64,000 bases of DNA from Anaerolineales bacterium (GTDB taxonomy: Bacteria; Chloroflexota; Anaerolineae; Anaerolineales; Villigracilaceae): assembly GCA_016932715.1 (NCBI GenBank), contig JAFGCG010000111.1, positions 1 to 64,000 of the forward strand, in the 5' to 3' direction. The position numbers and the translations under genes were made by a program. How positions within the stretch are numbered: position 1 is the stretch's first letter; every line of letters starts with the position of its first letter. A model generated the notes under the pieces. It saw nothing but the letters and a program-made list of their open reading frames with translations, did no database searches and was not told where the DNA came from. This document shows, piece after piece, positions 51,176 through 59,570 of the stretch.

Positions 51176-52975
51176 TTACATCTCATCATGTTCCTTCAAC
51201 GGCATAATCTTTTCTTCCTGCAACTCTTCCAGTTCCTCCGCGAACTTTGCATGATCAATTAACTGCAAATCATGGATTTCCCTGTACAGGCCGCCTGCGC
51301 GCAGCAGCTCGTCATGCCGGCCCTGTTGGAGGATGCGCCCGCCCTCCATCACCAGAATCAAATCGGCGCGGCGGACAGTGCTCAGGCGATGCGCGATCAC
51401 AAACGTCGTACGTCCTTCCATCAACGTATCCAGCGCGGTTTGAATGAGTTTTTCGGTCTGCGTGTCCACTGAAGACGTCGAATCGTCCAGGATCAGGATG
51501 CGCGGGTTCATGAGCAGCGCCCGCGCAATCGCAACACGCTGGCGTTGACCGCCCGAAAGCGTCACACCGCGCTCGCCGACAATGGTGTCGTAGCCGTTTG
51601 TGAAACCTTGGATGAACTCATGCGCCTGCGCGGCTTTGGCAGCGGCAATCACCTCATCCAGCGTCGCCTCGGGGCGGCCGTAGGCAATATTGGCTTTGAT
51701 CGTATCCGAGAACAACAGGGAGGTCTGCAGCACGATCCCGATTTGCTTTCGCAGCGTCACCAGATCCATCTCGCGGACATCCACCCCATCGATCAGCACG
51801 CTGCCCTCGCTGACATCGTAAAAGCGCGGCAGGAGGTTCACCAGCGACGTTTTACCCGAGCCTGTCTGCCCGATCAATGCGACCAGGCGGTTCGGCTCGA
51901 CCCGCAGGTTGATCCCGTTTAAGGAGGCTGTTCTTTCATCCTGGTATTTCAGTCCTACCGCGCGAAACTCCACTTCCCCGCGCAAGGGTTCGAGCTGGAT
52001 GGCACGCTCCGGCGATTGAATCGCAGGTTCTGTATCCAATACTTCAAAGACACGCTGTGCACCGGCCGCGGCTTCCCCGCCCGCGTTGACAAGACCCGTT
52101 AACTGCTGCGCGGGTTCGGCCAGCATAAGGACATAGGCGTTGAAGGCAACGATCGCGCCGATGGTCAGCGTGCCATCCATCACCATTTGCCCGCCAAACC
52201 ACAGGATCAAAATAACACTGAGAGTTGTCAGCCACCCCGTCGTCGGCATGATCTTGGACCACTCGTCGATCACGTGGACCCAGTTCTGGAAAACCTGCCG
52301 GTTGGCGGACTCAAAACGCTTGATCTCGTACGGTTCGCGCGCAAACGCACGCACGACCTGCACGCCAACCACATTCTCCTGCAAACGGTTCGAAACCTCG
52401 CCGACCGCATTGTCCACGGCAAAGAACAGCTTGCCGATCTTCGTCCCGAAACGGGAAGTCATCAGGATCAGTGGAATCATCGGCAATAATCCAATCATCG
52501 CCAGTTTTGGGTTGTCGGTCAGCATGATGGAAAGGATACCGATCGTCAGCAAAACAAATCGCACGAGGTCGGCGACCGCGCCCCCGGCAAAGCGCTCGAT
52601 CGAACGGACATCTTCGATGCAGCGCGAGATCAACTGTCCGCTTTGGGCATGATCGTGGTAGGTGAACGGCAGATATTGGATGTGGTTGTACATGCGGTTG
52701 CGCAGGTCGTAGCCCACGCGCGCTGCGATCCACTCCGACCAGTAGCGGTTGCCCAGATTCAGGATGGCGGAAACAAGCCCAAGTCCCAGCAGAAGAAGCG
52801 CCGACCGGACCAGGTAGCTCTTTTCGCCCTGCACCAGTCCCTCGTCGATCACGGAGCGGATGATGCGCGGCACCACCAGGCTGAGTCCCGTGAGGATCAA
52901 CAGAATGACCAGCGTCGCCAGTATTTGCCAGAAATAAGGCTTGAGAAAAATTCGTATTCGTACCAGGTGTTTCAT
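51176..52975 (-). CDS. second heterodimeric ABC exporter, subunit with degenerate catalytic site
   Basis: 599 residues from ATG 52975 (MKHLVRIRIFLKPYFW); a longer frame to 53074 crosses the operator and is rejected. Membrane domain ~10-315, NBD ~340-570, Walker A GQTGSGKTS, signature LSGGQRQR, and Walker B ILILDDSTSS with Asp in place of the catalytic Glu. It is the BmrC/TM287-like half whose mate is at 48832. A 19-nt palindrome and an extended -10 lie just upstream. The 3' end is touched by a family B repeat. Confidence 0.87.
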   Translation of the reverse strand: MKHLVRIRIFLKPYFWQILATLVILLILTGLSLVVPRIIRSVIDEGLVQGEKSYLVRSALLLLGLGLVSAILNLGNRYWSEWIAARVGYDLRNRMYNHIQYLPFTYHDHAQSGQLISRCIEDVRSIERFAGGAVADLVRFVLLTIGILSIMLTDNPKLAMIGLLPMIPLILMTSRFGTKIGKLFFAVDNAVGEVSNRLQENVVGVQVVRAFAREPYEIKRFESANRQVFQNWVHVIDEWSKIMPTTGWLTTLSVILILWFGGQMVMDGTLTIGAIVAFNAYVLMLAEPAQQLTGLVNAGGEAAAGAQRVFEVLDTEPAIQSPERAIQLEPLRGEVEFRAVGLKYQDERTASLNGINLRVEPNRLVALIGQTGSGKTSLVNLLPRFYDVSEGSVLIDGVDVREMDLVTLRKQIGIVLQTSLLFSDTIKANIAYGRPEATLDEVIAAAKAAQAHEFIQGFTNGYDTIVGERGVTLSGGQRQRVAIARALLMNPRILILDDSTSSVDTQTEKLIQTALDTLMEGRTTFVIAHRLSTVRRADLILVMEGGRILQQGRHDELLRAGGLYREIHDLQLIDHAKFAEELEELQEEKIMPLKEHDEM

Positions 52976-52987
52976 AGAAGGACAAGG

Positions 52988-53026
52988 AGGATACCACAAG
53001 CGCAGCACGATTTGCTTAGCAAATCG
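52988..53026 (-). promoter_or_regulatory. extended -10 with 19-nt operator-like palindrome
   Basis: CGATTTGCTTAGCAAATCG (53008-53026) is an inverted repeat with 9-bp arms. On the minus strand it is followed by TGGTATCCT (TATCCT at 52993-52988), an extended -10, 12 nt before the exporter start codon. A repressor bound to the palindrome would block RNA polymerase; MarR- or TetR-type control is a guess. Confidence 0.5.
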
Positions 53027-53109
53027 CGGGGATAAAAACATGCCGTTGAAACCTGCGGGAAGGAATGCTTTCATCCATGATGTTCATCACAATCTCTAAA
53101 AATTGAGGG

Positions 53110-53118
53110 TGGTATAAT
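53110..53118 (+). promoter_or_regulatory. extended -10 promoter of sucC
   Basis: TGGTATAAT with perfect hexamer 53113-53118, no convincing -35, expected start near 53125, and a ~30-nt leader ending in AGGGAAAAGG before ATG 53155. Confidence 0.65.
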
Positions 53119-53154
53119 GCCTCTGTGTTTCAAATTCGCTTATAGGGAAAAGGC

Positions 53155-54288
53155 ATGAAACTCCACGAATATCAATCGAAAATGATTTTTGCAAAGTATG
53201 GAATTCCCATCCCAAAGGGACGGGTAGCGGCGACCGCAGATGAAGCGAAACATATCGCAGAAGAACTCGGTGGCCGCGTTGTTATTAAATCGCAGGTACT
53301 TGTGGGTGGACGCGGCAAGGCTGGCGGCGTGAAAGTTGCCAGGGATCCAAAAGAAGCGGGAGAGTTTGCCCAGCAAATCCTTTCGATGCATATCAAGGGC
53401 TTGCCTGTTCGCAAAGTGCTGGTCGATGAAGCCGCGGCAATCGAACATGAAATCTATTTCTCCATCACGAACGACCGCGCCGCGAAGAAACCGGTCATGA
53501 TCGCTTCCGCCTCCGGCGGCGTAGACATCGAAGAAGTGGCAGCGACCACGCCTGAAAAAATCGTCAAGGTCCATGTCGACCCCTTGCTGGGGCTGCGTGA
53601 TTATCAAGCCCGCGATATTGCCGCTTCGATCGACCTGCCGCGTGAACTCTGGCGGGATTTCAGCAGGATCGCTTCCGGGTTATGGCGAGCTTATCTCGAA
53701 ACGGATGCAACCCTGGCTGAGATCAACCCGCTGGTGATCACAAAGGGCAATCACCTGGTCGCCCTGGATGGCAAGATGATGATCGACGACAATTCGCTGT
53801 TCCGCCATCCCGACCTGGCAGAAATCCGGGATGTGGATGAGGAAGCGCCCGCCGAGACCGAAGCGCGCCGCCATGGACTCTCCTTCATCAAGCTGGAGGG
53901 GGACATCGGCTGCATGGTCAACGGCGCGGGACTTGCCATGACCAGCATGGATATCGTCAAGCTGTTTGGCGGTGAACCGGCGAACTTCCTGGATATTGGC
54001 GGAGGCGCGGGAGCAGACAAAGTGGCAGCCGCGATGCGCATCATCCTCTCGGACCCCAATGTAAAGGCCGTCTTACTCAACATCTTTGGCGGCATCACGC
54101 GCTGTGACGAAGTCGCGCGCGGCATCCTCACTGCGATGGACGAGGTCAAGCCGAACGTACCGATGGTTGTCAGGCTGGTTGGGACCAATGCGGAGGAGGG
54201 CCGCCACCTCCTCGAGAATGCAAACATGACCACAGCCGAGACACTGGCAGACGCCGCCAAGAAGGCTGTAGCAGCCGCGAAGGGATAA
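53155..54288 (+). CDS. sucC: succinate-CoA ligase beta subunit (ADP/GDP-forming)
   Basis: 377 residues. It starts [20 protein letters not shown] and has the ATP-grasp region ([21 protein letters not shown]). Metal and nucleotide residues appear in LAEINPLVI and [12 protein letters not shown]. The C-terminal CoA-ligase domain is [22 protein letters not shown]...[16 protein letters not shown]. With SucD it converts succinyl-CoA to succinate and makes ATP or GTP in the TCA cycle; in anaerobes it often serves substrate-level phosphorylation. sucD follows after a 137-nt spacer that holds a family B repeat. Confidence 0.95.
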   Translation: MKLHEYQSKMIFAKYGIPIPKGRVAATADEAKHIAEELGGRVVIKSQVLVGGRGKAGGVKVARDPKEAGEFAQQILSMHIKGLPVRKVLVDEAAAIEHEIYFSITNDRAAKKPVMIASASGGVDIEEVAATTPEKIVKVHVDPLLGLRDYQARDIAASIDLPRELWRDFSRIASGLWRAYLETDATLAEINPLVITKGNHLVALDGKMMIDDNSLFRHPDLAEIRDVDEEAPAETEARRHGLSFIKLEGDIGCMVNGAGLAMTSMDIVKLFGGEPANFLDIGGGAGADKVAAAMRIILSDPNVKAVLLNIFGGITRCDEVARGILTAMDEVKPNVPMVVRLVGTNAEEGRHLLENANMTTAETLADAAKKAVAAAKG

Positions 54289-54294
54289 ATAAAA

Positions 54295-54410
54295 TCTCGC
54301 GCAGAGCGGAGCGAGTGCAACGAGCACAGTCGAAGCGCAGTTGCAACCAGGCGCTTCGTCTCCGGCTCTTCGGCACGGCTTCGCCAGTCAAAGCCTCCGC
54401 TCAGCGCGAA
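54295..54410. repeat. family B palindromic repeat inside sucCD
   Basis: TCTCGCGCAGAGCGGAGCGA (from 54295) and the inverted CTCCGCTCAGCGCGA (to about 54409) frame an element with an inner GTCGAAGCGC...GCGCTTCGTC pairing. It occupies nearly the whole sucC-sucD spacer and is the most diverged of three copies in 4 kb. Confidence 0.7.
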
Positions 54411-54425
54411 GGGAGCTATTAATTC

Positions 54426-55289
54426 ATGAGCATATTAATCAACAAGAATACCCGCCTTCTCGTCCAGGGCATTACAGGCAACGAAGGACTCTTTCACACC
54501 ACCCAAATGTTTGCCTATGGAACGAACGTCGTCGCGGGCGTGACGCCGGGCAAGGGCGGCGAATGGGTCCTGGACGGAAAAGTTCCGGTGTTCGATTCGG
54601 TCAAGCTCGCGGTCGATGCAACCGGCGCGAACTGCACGTGCATTTTCGTCCCTTCACGTTTCGCTCCCGACGCCATGTTCGAAGCCGCGGATGCGGGCAT
54701 CCCGCTGATTGTCTGCATTACAGAAGGCGTGCCGGTGCAGGATATGATGCGCGTGCGCAATTATCTTGACCAAAAGAAAGTCCGCCTGGTGGGTCCAAAC
54801 TGCCCCGGGTTGCTGACTCCCGGGGAAGCAAAGGTTGGCATTATCCCGGGCGACATTGCCATCCCGGGCAGCGTCGGTGTTGTCTCGCGTTCCGGCACGC
54901 TGACGTATGAAGTGCTGTACGCCTTGAAACTCGCCGGCATGGGAGCGTCCACCTGCGTCGGCATCGGCGGCGATCCTGTCAATGGCACGAACTTCATCGA
55001 TGTGCTCGAGATGTTCGAGCACGACCCGCAGACCGAAAAGGTTGTGTTGATCGGCGAGATCGGTGGAACGGATGAAGAAAAAGCCGCCGAATACGTTGCG
55101 GCCAAAATGACCAAGCCGGTGGTTTCCTTTATTGCCGGTCAGACGGCCCCTCCCGGCAAACGCATGGGACATGCGGGCGCGATCATCGAAGGCGGCGCTG
55201 GCACCGCAGCCGACAAGATCAGGGCCTTGGAAGCCGCAGGCGTCAAAGTCGCCAAGCACCCGGAAGAGATCCCGTCCTTGCTAAAGTAA
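54426..55289 (+). CDS. sucD: succinate-CoA ligase alpha subunit
   Basis: 287 residues. The N-terminal CoA-binding Rossmann domain ([28 protein letters not shown]) is followed by the ligase domain with [30 protein letters not shown] and the active-site phospho-His in [11 protein letters not shown] (~243). It catalyses the CoA transfer and phosphohistidine steps with SucC. The stop codon TAA overlaps the first base of the family A palindrome at 55289. A start at ATG 54426 is certain from the conserved N-terminus. Confidence 0.95.
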   Translation: MSILINKNTRLLVQGITGNEGLFHTTQMFAYGTNVVAGVTPGKGGEWVLDGKVPVFDSVKLAVDATGANCTCIFVPSRFAPDAMFEAADAGIPLIVCITEGVPVQDMMRVRNYLDQKKVRLVGPNCPGLLTPGEAKVGIIPGDIAIPGSVGVVSRSGTLTYEVLYALKLAGMGASTCVGIGGDPVNGTNFIDVLEMFEHDPQTEKVVLIGEIGGTDEEKAAEYVAAKMTKPVVSFIAGQTAPPGKRMGHAGAIIEGGAGTAADKIRALEAAGVKVAKHPEEIPSLLK

Positions 55290-55373
55290 TGTCGTTGCGA
55301 GCCGAAGGCGAAGCAACCCCATCCGAATTAGGAGATTGCTTCGGGCGGAAGAACATCGCCCTCGCAACGACAT
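55289..55373. repeat. REP-like palindrome (family A, copy 2)
   Basis: ATGTCGTTGCGAG (55289-55301) and CTCGCAACGACAT (55361-55373) are perfect inverted arms, with inner CGAAGCAA...TTGCTTCG. It overlaps the sucD stop codon. It has the same arms and core as 2196-2283. Confidence 0.8.
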
Positions 55374-55390
55374 AGATATTCCACACAGAT

Positions 55391-55415
55391 AGAGCCGTCC
55401 TTGCAGGACGGCTCT
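55391..55415. other. 10-bp hairpin between sucD and acpP
   Basis: AGAGCCGTCC (55391-55400), loop TTGCA, GGACGGCTCT (55406-55415). No T tract on either strand. A smaller GCCCTTCAGGGC palindrome lies at 55434-55445. Together they separate the convergent sucD and acpP genes. Confidence 0.6.
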
Positions 55416-55453
55416 ACGGTTATAATCATCGTGGCCCTTCAGGGCAAAATGAA

Positions 55454-55687
55454 TTACTTGTGCGAGTCGATATAGCTGACTGCTTCGCCCACTGTGGTGA
55501 TCTTCTGAGCATCTTCATCAGAGATCTCAGCGCCGAACTTATCTTCGAAAGCCATGATGAGTTCAACCAGATCGAGAGAATCCGCTTCAAGTTCCTCACG
55601 AAAACGAGCTTCTGGCGTAATTTTTGACTCATCGGCGCCAAGTAAGTCTTTGATGATCGCCTTCACTTCAGTATATGTGTCAGACAT
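55454..55687 (-). CDS. acpP: acyl carrier protein
   Basis: 77 residues, acidic, four-helix ACP. The phosphopantetheine attachment Ser is in [18 protein letters not shown] (DSL motif, residue ~37), followed by [20 protein letters not shown]. It carries growing acyl chains in fatty acid synthesis. ATG 55687 has a strong AAGGAGG; a 19-codon extension upstream would run into the promoter and is rejected. It is monocistronic with its own strong promoter, divergent from the isomerase gene. Confidence 0.95.
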   Translation of the reverse strand: MSDTYTEVKAIIKDLLGADESKITPEARFREELEADSLDLVELIMAFEDKFGAEISDEDAQKITTVGEAVSYIDSHK

Positions 55688-55716
55688 GACAGCCTCCTTC
55701 AGAATTTGACGTGGCA

Positions 55717-55744
55717 ATTGTACTCGGTCTAAGGACCGTGTCAA
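55717..55744 (-). promoter_or_regulatory. acpP promoter with operator-like palindrome in its spacer
   Basis: Minus-strand TTGACA (55744-55739) and TACAAT (55722-55717), 16-nt spacer. The spacer contains the inverted repeat CGGTC-CTTA-GACCG (55738-55725), which fills nearly all of it and would be a natural repressor site. Confidence 0.65.
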
Positions 55745-55782
55745 GCCGGATATTGACTACTCAATCACAGGAACACTGCCCC

Positions 55783-56814
55783 ATGCCAAAAGTTGCGCCG
55801 ATCGACCAGCGAAAAGCAGACCATATTAAGATCAATTTGGAGAAAGATGTCCGCTCGGCATTGACGACGGGCCTCGAAAAGTATCATTTTGTCCACGAGG
55901 CCTTGCCGGAGCTGGATTTGGAGCGCCTCGACCCAAGCCTCAGCCTGTTCGGCAAACGATTGGCTGCTCCCATCCTGATCAGTTCCATGACGGGCGGGAC
56001 CGAGGAGGCTGGCGAGATCAACCAGCGACTGGCGGAAGCCGCGCAGGAAGTCGGTGTAGCGATGGGCGTTGGCAGTCAGCGCGCCGCCCTCGAGAACCCC
56101 AAGGAAACCCCCACCTTTTCCATTGCCCGCAAAGCCGCCCCCGACACCCTGCTTTTCGCCAACCTCGGCGCGGTGCAGCTGAACAACGGCTATGGCATCG
56201 ATCACTGCCGCAAAGCCGTGGATATGATCCGGGCGGACGCGCTTATTCTTCATCTTAATCCTCTGCAGGAGGCAGTCCAGGATGCGGGGGATACCAACTT
56301 CGCAGGCTTGGCAAAGAAGATCGAAGAGATCTGCAAGAAGCTGGAAGTGCCTGTGATTGCAAAAGAGGTCGGTTGGGGCATCTCGGAGCGGACAGCCAGA
56401 CTGCTCGCCGATTGCGGCGTCTCTGCCATCGACGTGGCCGGCGCGGGCGGGACGAGCTGGTCCCAGGTGGAGATGCACCGCGCCCCCGACGAATTCACGC
56501 GCGCCCTCGCCGCGACCTTTGTCGGCTGGGGAATTCCGACGGCGGATTCCATTTTGAATGTCAGGAAAGCCGCCTCCGAAATGACAATCTTCGCCAGCGG
56601 CGGCATCAAGGATGGTCTCGACATCGCCAAGTGCGTTGCTCTCGGCGCAACGCTGGGAGGCATGGCAGGTCAGTTCCTGAAAGCCGCCGCGGTTTCGACG
56701 GAGAAAGTCGTCGAGGTGATGAAGCTGACCCAGAGGCAGATCGAGGTTACGATGTTCGCGGCGGGAGTTGAAAACCTGGAAGGTTTGAAAGCTGCAAAGC
56801 TGGCAGGCGTATAG
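55783..56814 (+). CDS. fni: type 2 isopentenyl-diphosphate isomerase
   Basis: 343 residues. The FMN-dependent barrel has the family's marks: [14 protein letters not shown] at the N-terminus, [60 protein letters not shown] and [21 protein letters not shown]. It interconverts IPP and DMAPP using reduced FMN and Mg. It supplies the prenyl synthase encoded at 60371. ATG 55783 is chosen over an upstream in-frame ATG at 55711, which overlaps the acpP promoter. Confidence 0.93.
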   Translation: MPKVAPIDQRKADHIKINLEKDVRSALTTGLEKYHFVHEALPELDLERLDPSLSLFGKRLAAPILISSMTGGTEEAGEINQRLAEAAQEVGVAMGVGSQRAALENPKETPTFSIARKAAPDTLLFANLGAVQLNNGYGIDHCRKAVDMIRADALILHLNPLQEAVQDAGDTNFAGLAKKIEEICKKLEVPVIAKEVGWGISERTARLLADCGVSAIDVAGAGGTSWSQVEMHRAPDEFTRALAATFVGWGIPTADSILNVRKAASEMTIFASGGIKDGLDIAKCVALGATLGGMAGQFLKAAAVSTEKVVEVMKLTQRQIEVTMFAAGVENLEGLKAAKLAGV

Positions 56815-56872
56815 ATCGCAGATGCAGATATAGCCTCAGAGAAAGTCGTTAATTCTGCAGCCAAATCAACCA

Positions 56873-56881
56873 TGCTACAAT
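56873..56881 (+). promoter_or_regulatory. extended -10 for a leaderless HAD transcript
   Basis: TGCTACAAT, hexamer 56876-56881, then 7 nt to ATG 56889. Transcription should start within a base of the start codon; there is no Shine-Dalgarno. Confidence 0.55.
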
Positions 56882-56888
56882 CGGGCGC

Positions 56889-57506
56889 ATGACCTCCCCT
56901 ATCCAAGCCATCATTTTCGATTTCGGCAACGTCCTGTTGACATGGGACCCGCGTAATCTCTATCAGCGTTTCTTCCCGGATGACCCGGAAGGGATGGAGC
57001 GCTTCCTCCGGGAAGTCAATTTTGCAGAGTGGAATATGCAGCAGGATAAGGGCCGCCCGTTCGCAGATGGGGTCGCCCTCCTTTCGCAACAATTCCCCCA
57101 CTATTCGCATCTTTTCCAGGCTTTCCACGAGCACTGGATCGATTCGGTCGGAGAACCGGTCTTGGGCACGATCAGCATCCTGAAGCGGCTCAAACAAGCC
57201 GGGTATCCGATCTATGGGCTGAGCAATTGGTCGGCAGAGACCTTTCCGCACGCGCGCAATATGCACGATTTCTTCGACCTGCTCGATGACATGGTCATTT
57301 CGGGCGAAGTGGGCCATGTGAAGCCGGACCCTGAGATCTATCACATCCTGCTCGCTAAGATCGGGCGACCCGCAAACGAGTGTCTCTTCATCGACGATGC
57401 CTTGCCAAATATCCATCAGGCGCAAAAGATGGGCTTTGTTGTCATCCATTTCCAGTCTCCGGAGCAGTTGGAAGCCAGCCTGCGCGACCTGGAGATTCCT
57501 TATTAA
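56889..57506 (+). CDS. HAD-superfamily phosphatase (YihX-like)
   Basis: 205 residues. Motif I is IIFDFGNVLLTWD (nucleophile Asp; the usual second Asp is Asn, as in the YihX/epoxide-hydrolase-N group), motif II LSNWSAE, motif III Lys in GHVKPDPEIY and motif IV FIDDALPN. Cap domain ~15-85. Members dephosphorylate sugar phosphates such as glucose-1-phosphate, though specificity cannot be read off. It lies 74 nt after the isomerase gene but has its own -10 directly before the ATG. Confidence 0.87.
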   Translation: MTSPIQAIIFDFGNVLLTWDPRNLYQRFFPDDPEGMERFLREVNFAEWNMQQDKGRPFADGVALLSQQFPHYSHLFQAFHEHWIDSVGEPVLGTISILKRLKQAGYPIYGLSNWSAETFPHARNMHDFFDLLDDMVISGEVGHVKPDPEIYHILLAKIGRPANECLFIDDALPNIHQAQKMGFVVIHFQSPEQLEASLRDLEIPY

Positions 57507-57523
57507 AACCTCACCTTACGCAG

Positions 57524-57600
57524 TTTCACCACGGAGTGCACGGAGAACACAGAGAAAACTCTTTGAAAATCTCCGTGGACTCCGTGTTCTCAGTGGTGAA
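57524..57600. repeat. interspersed palindrome (CACGGAG type)
   Basis: TTTCACCACGGAGTGCACGG...CACAGAG and CTCCGTGGACTCCGTGTTCT...GTGGTGAA are imperfect inverted arms containing CACGGAG units. It follows the HAD gene by 18 nt. This is another short repeat class of the kind scattered through Chloroflexota genomes. Confidence 0.65.
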
Positions 57601-57678
57601 GGTACTTTGCCTGCGTAACATCAGTTAAAACTATCCTTTCGGACAGGTACAACACGCTTACGTGGCATAGAATGGATG

Positions 57679-57687
57679 TGCTAAAAT
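57679..57687 (+). promoter_or_regulatory. extended -10 promoter of the ABC-2 operon
   Basis: TGCTAAAAT, 70 nt before ATG 57758. No strong -35. Confidence 0.45.
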
Positions 57688-57757
57688 ACGTGGGCGACAA
57701 GCGCAGTGGCGCGGGGCGCCACAGACCAGCTCAAACTCCACTCCAGGTTTATTCATT

Positions 57758-58780
57758 ATGAGTCTCATCCACATCAAAGACCTTACCAAACACTTCAAGA
57801 TACTCAATCGCCGCGAAGGCTTGAGCGGCGCGTTCCGGGATCTGTTTTCGGGGAACTATCGCACCGTCGAAGCGGTGGCAGGCGTCTCGTTCGACATCGA
57901 AGCAGGCGAGATCGTCGGCTACATCGGTCCCAACGGCGCGGGCAAATCGACCACCATCAAGATGATGACCGGCATCCTCAAGCCGACCGGGGGCATGCTG
58001 CAAGTCAATGGACTCATGCCGTACGACAACCGCATCCGGCAGGCACAGATCATGGGCGTGGTCTTCGGGCAGCGCACGCAGCTCTGGTGGGACTTGCCCG
58101 TGATCGAGTCGTTCAAAATCCTGAAAGAGATTTACAAGGTCGATCAAAAGATGTTCGACCGTCACATGGACATGTTCAACGAACTGGTCGGGCTCAAGGC
58201 GCTGTACTCACAGCAGGTGCGGACGTTGTCGCTCGGGCAGCGGATGCTCTGCGATATCAGCGCCTCCTTCCTGCATAACCCACAAGTGGTATTCCTGGAT
58301 GAGCCCACGATCGGGCTGGATATTTCGATCAAAGCCAAGATCCGTTCCGTGATCAAAGAATTGAACCGCGAGCACAACACGACCATCATTTTGACGACAC
58401 ACGATCTTGGCGATGTCGAGGCATTGTGCCAGCGCATCATCATTATCGACAAAGGCAAGATCCTGTACGACGGCGACATTAAGCGAGTCAATGCGCTCTT
58501 CGGCGCGTACCGCACTCTGAAACTGCAAATAGACGATTTTACAGCCGCGACACTGCAAACGCTGACAGGCAAGCTCACCGAAAAATTTGGCGCAGAGCAT
58601 GGCATCAGCATCGCAGAGACAGAAGAGCTCTGGACCGATGTCACGATCGACCAGGCGCGCACCCCGCTCTCCGATGTGCTGAACTTTGTGATGAGCAATT
58701 TCGGCGTGGATGACGTGCGCATCGTCGAAATCTCCATGGAAAATGTCGTGCGCAAAGTCTACGATGGAGCATTGAAATGA
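57758..58780 (+). CDS. ABC-2-type exporter ATPase
   Basis: 340 residues. Walker A is GPNGAGKSTTIKMMTG (~60), followed by the Q-loop region MGVVFGQRTQLWWDLP, the signature LSLGQRMLCDI (variant of LSGGQ), Walker B VVFLDEPTIGLD and switch ILTTHDLGDVEAL. The C-terminal ~90 residues are the regulatory extension seen in this ATPase group. With two DUF990-type permeases encoded next, it forms an exporter of unknown substrate; homologues are commonly annotated as multidrug or daunorubicin-type transporters. It overlaps the first permease by 4 nt. Confidence 0.9.
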   Translation: MSLIHIKDLTKHFKILNRREGLSGAFRDLFSGNYRTVEAVAGVSFDIEAGEIVGYIGPNGAGKSTTIKMMTGILKPTGGMLQVNGLMPYDNRIRQAQIMGVVFGQRTQLWWDLPVIESFKILKEIYKVDQKMFDRHMDMFNELVGLKALYSQQVRTLSLGQRMLCDISASFLHNPQVVFLDEPTIGLDISIKAKIRSVIKELNREHNTTIILTTHDLGDVEALCQRIIIIDKGKILYDGDIKRVNALFGAYRTLKLQIDDFTAATLQTLTGKLTEKFGAEHGISIAETEELWTDVTIDQARTPLSDVLNFVMSNFGVDDVRIVEISMENVVRKVYDGALK

Positions 58781-59568
58781 AATCGTATCTCGCGGTCCTG
58801 CGCGGCTCCTTCATGGTCGGGTTGGTCTACCGCTTTGGCTTTTTATTCAGCATCGCGGGCAATATCATCTACATGTCCATCACCTATTTCCTGTGGCGGA
58901 GTATTTATCAAAACAGAGAGACGCTGCGCGGACTGACCTTCGACCAGACCTATATCTATGTCGCACTGGGCAGCGCCGTGTTCATCCTGCTCAAAACCTA
59001 TGTGGATTGGCAGATGTCTTATGAAATTCGCGAGGGCACGGTCGCAACCTATCTCACGAAGCCAATCGATTTGCAGTTCTACGAGCTGTTCATGAGCCTG
59101 GGATTCTTTTTGATGAGTCTCGGCGCCATTACCATCCCAACGATCCTGCTGCTGGTCTTTGTCTTCCGCATCGAGATTCCGCTGGGGCTCGGCCTGGCAA
59201 TCTTTCCATTCAGCCTGATCCTGGCGTATCTGCTCAGCTTTTGCTTCGATTACTTCATCGGGCTGCTTTGCTTCTACACCGAGTCGGTTTGGGGGCTCAG
59301 CATCACGAAAGAGATCCTCGTGACCGTCCTGTCGGGCGCGCTGATCCCACTGCCCTTTTTCCCGGACGTCATCCACAAAATATTGCTGTGGCTTCCGTTC
59401 CAGGCGATTTACTACACCCCATTGACAATGGTCGCGCAGCCAAACCTGGGCTGGGGAACCTTCCTCCCCATGCTGGCGGTGCAATTATTCTGGGTAATTG
59501 CCTTGTTTACGCTCACCCGTTTGTTTTACAATCAGGCCATCAAGGTCCTGCGGATCAGCGGAGGCTAG
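58777..59568 (+). CDS. ABC-2-type permease 1 (DUF990-like)
   Basis: 263 residues with six predicted helices, e.g. FLFSIAGNIIYMSITYFLW, LFMSLGFFLMSLGAITIPTI and LAQLFWVIALFTL-like segments at the end. Conserved ABC-2/DUF990 features include FDQTYIYVALGSAVFILLKT and IREGTVATYLTKPIDLQFY. ATGA overlap with the ATPase gene indicates coupled translation. It forms the channel with the next permease. Cargo unknown. Confidence 0.88.
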   Translation: MKSYLAVLRGSFMVGLVYRFGFLFSIAGNIIYMSITYFLWRSIYQNRETLRGLTFDQTYIYVALGSAVFILLKTYVDWQMSYEIREGTVATYLTKPIDLQFYELFMSLGFFLMSLGAITIPTILLLVFVFRIEIPLGLGLAIFPFSLILAYLLSFCFDYFIGLLCFYTESVWGLSITKEILVTVLSGALIPLPFFPDVIHKILLWLPFQAIYYTPLTMVAQPNLGWGTFLPMLAVQLFWVIALFTLTRLFYNQAIKVLRISGG

Positions 59569-59570
59569 CC

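Noticed and set aside
59241-59570. Upstream extension of permease 2
   Set aside because: It overlaps permease 1 in another frame; GTG 59571 has an ideal GGAGG and the family's usual N-terminus.
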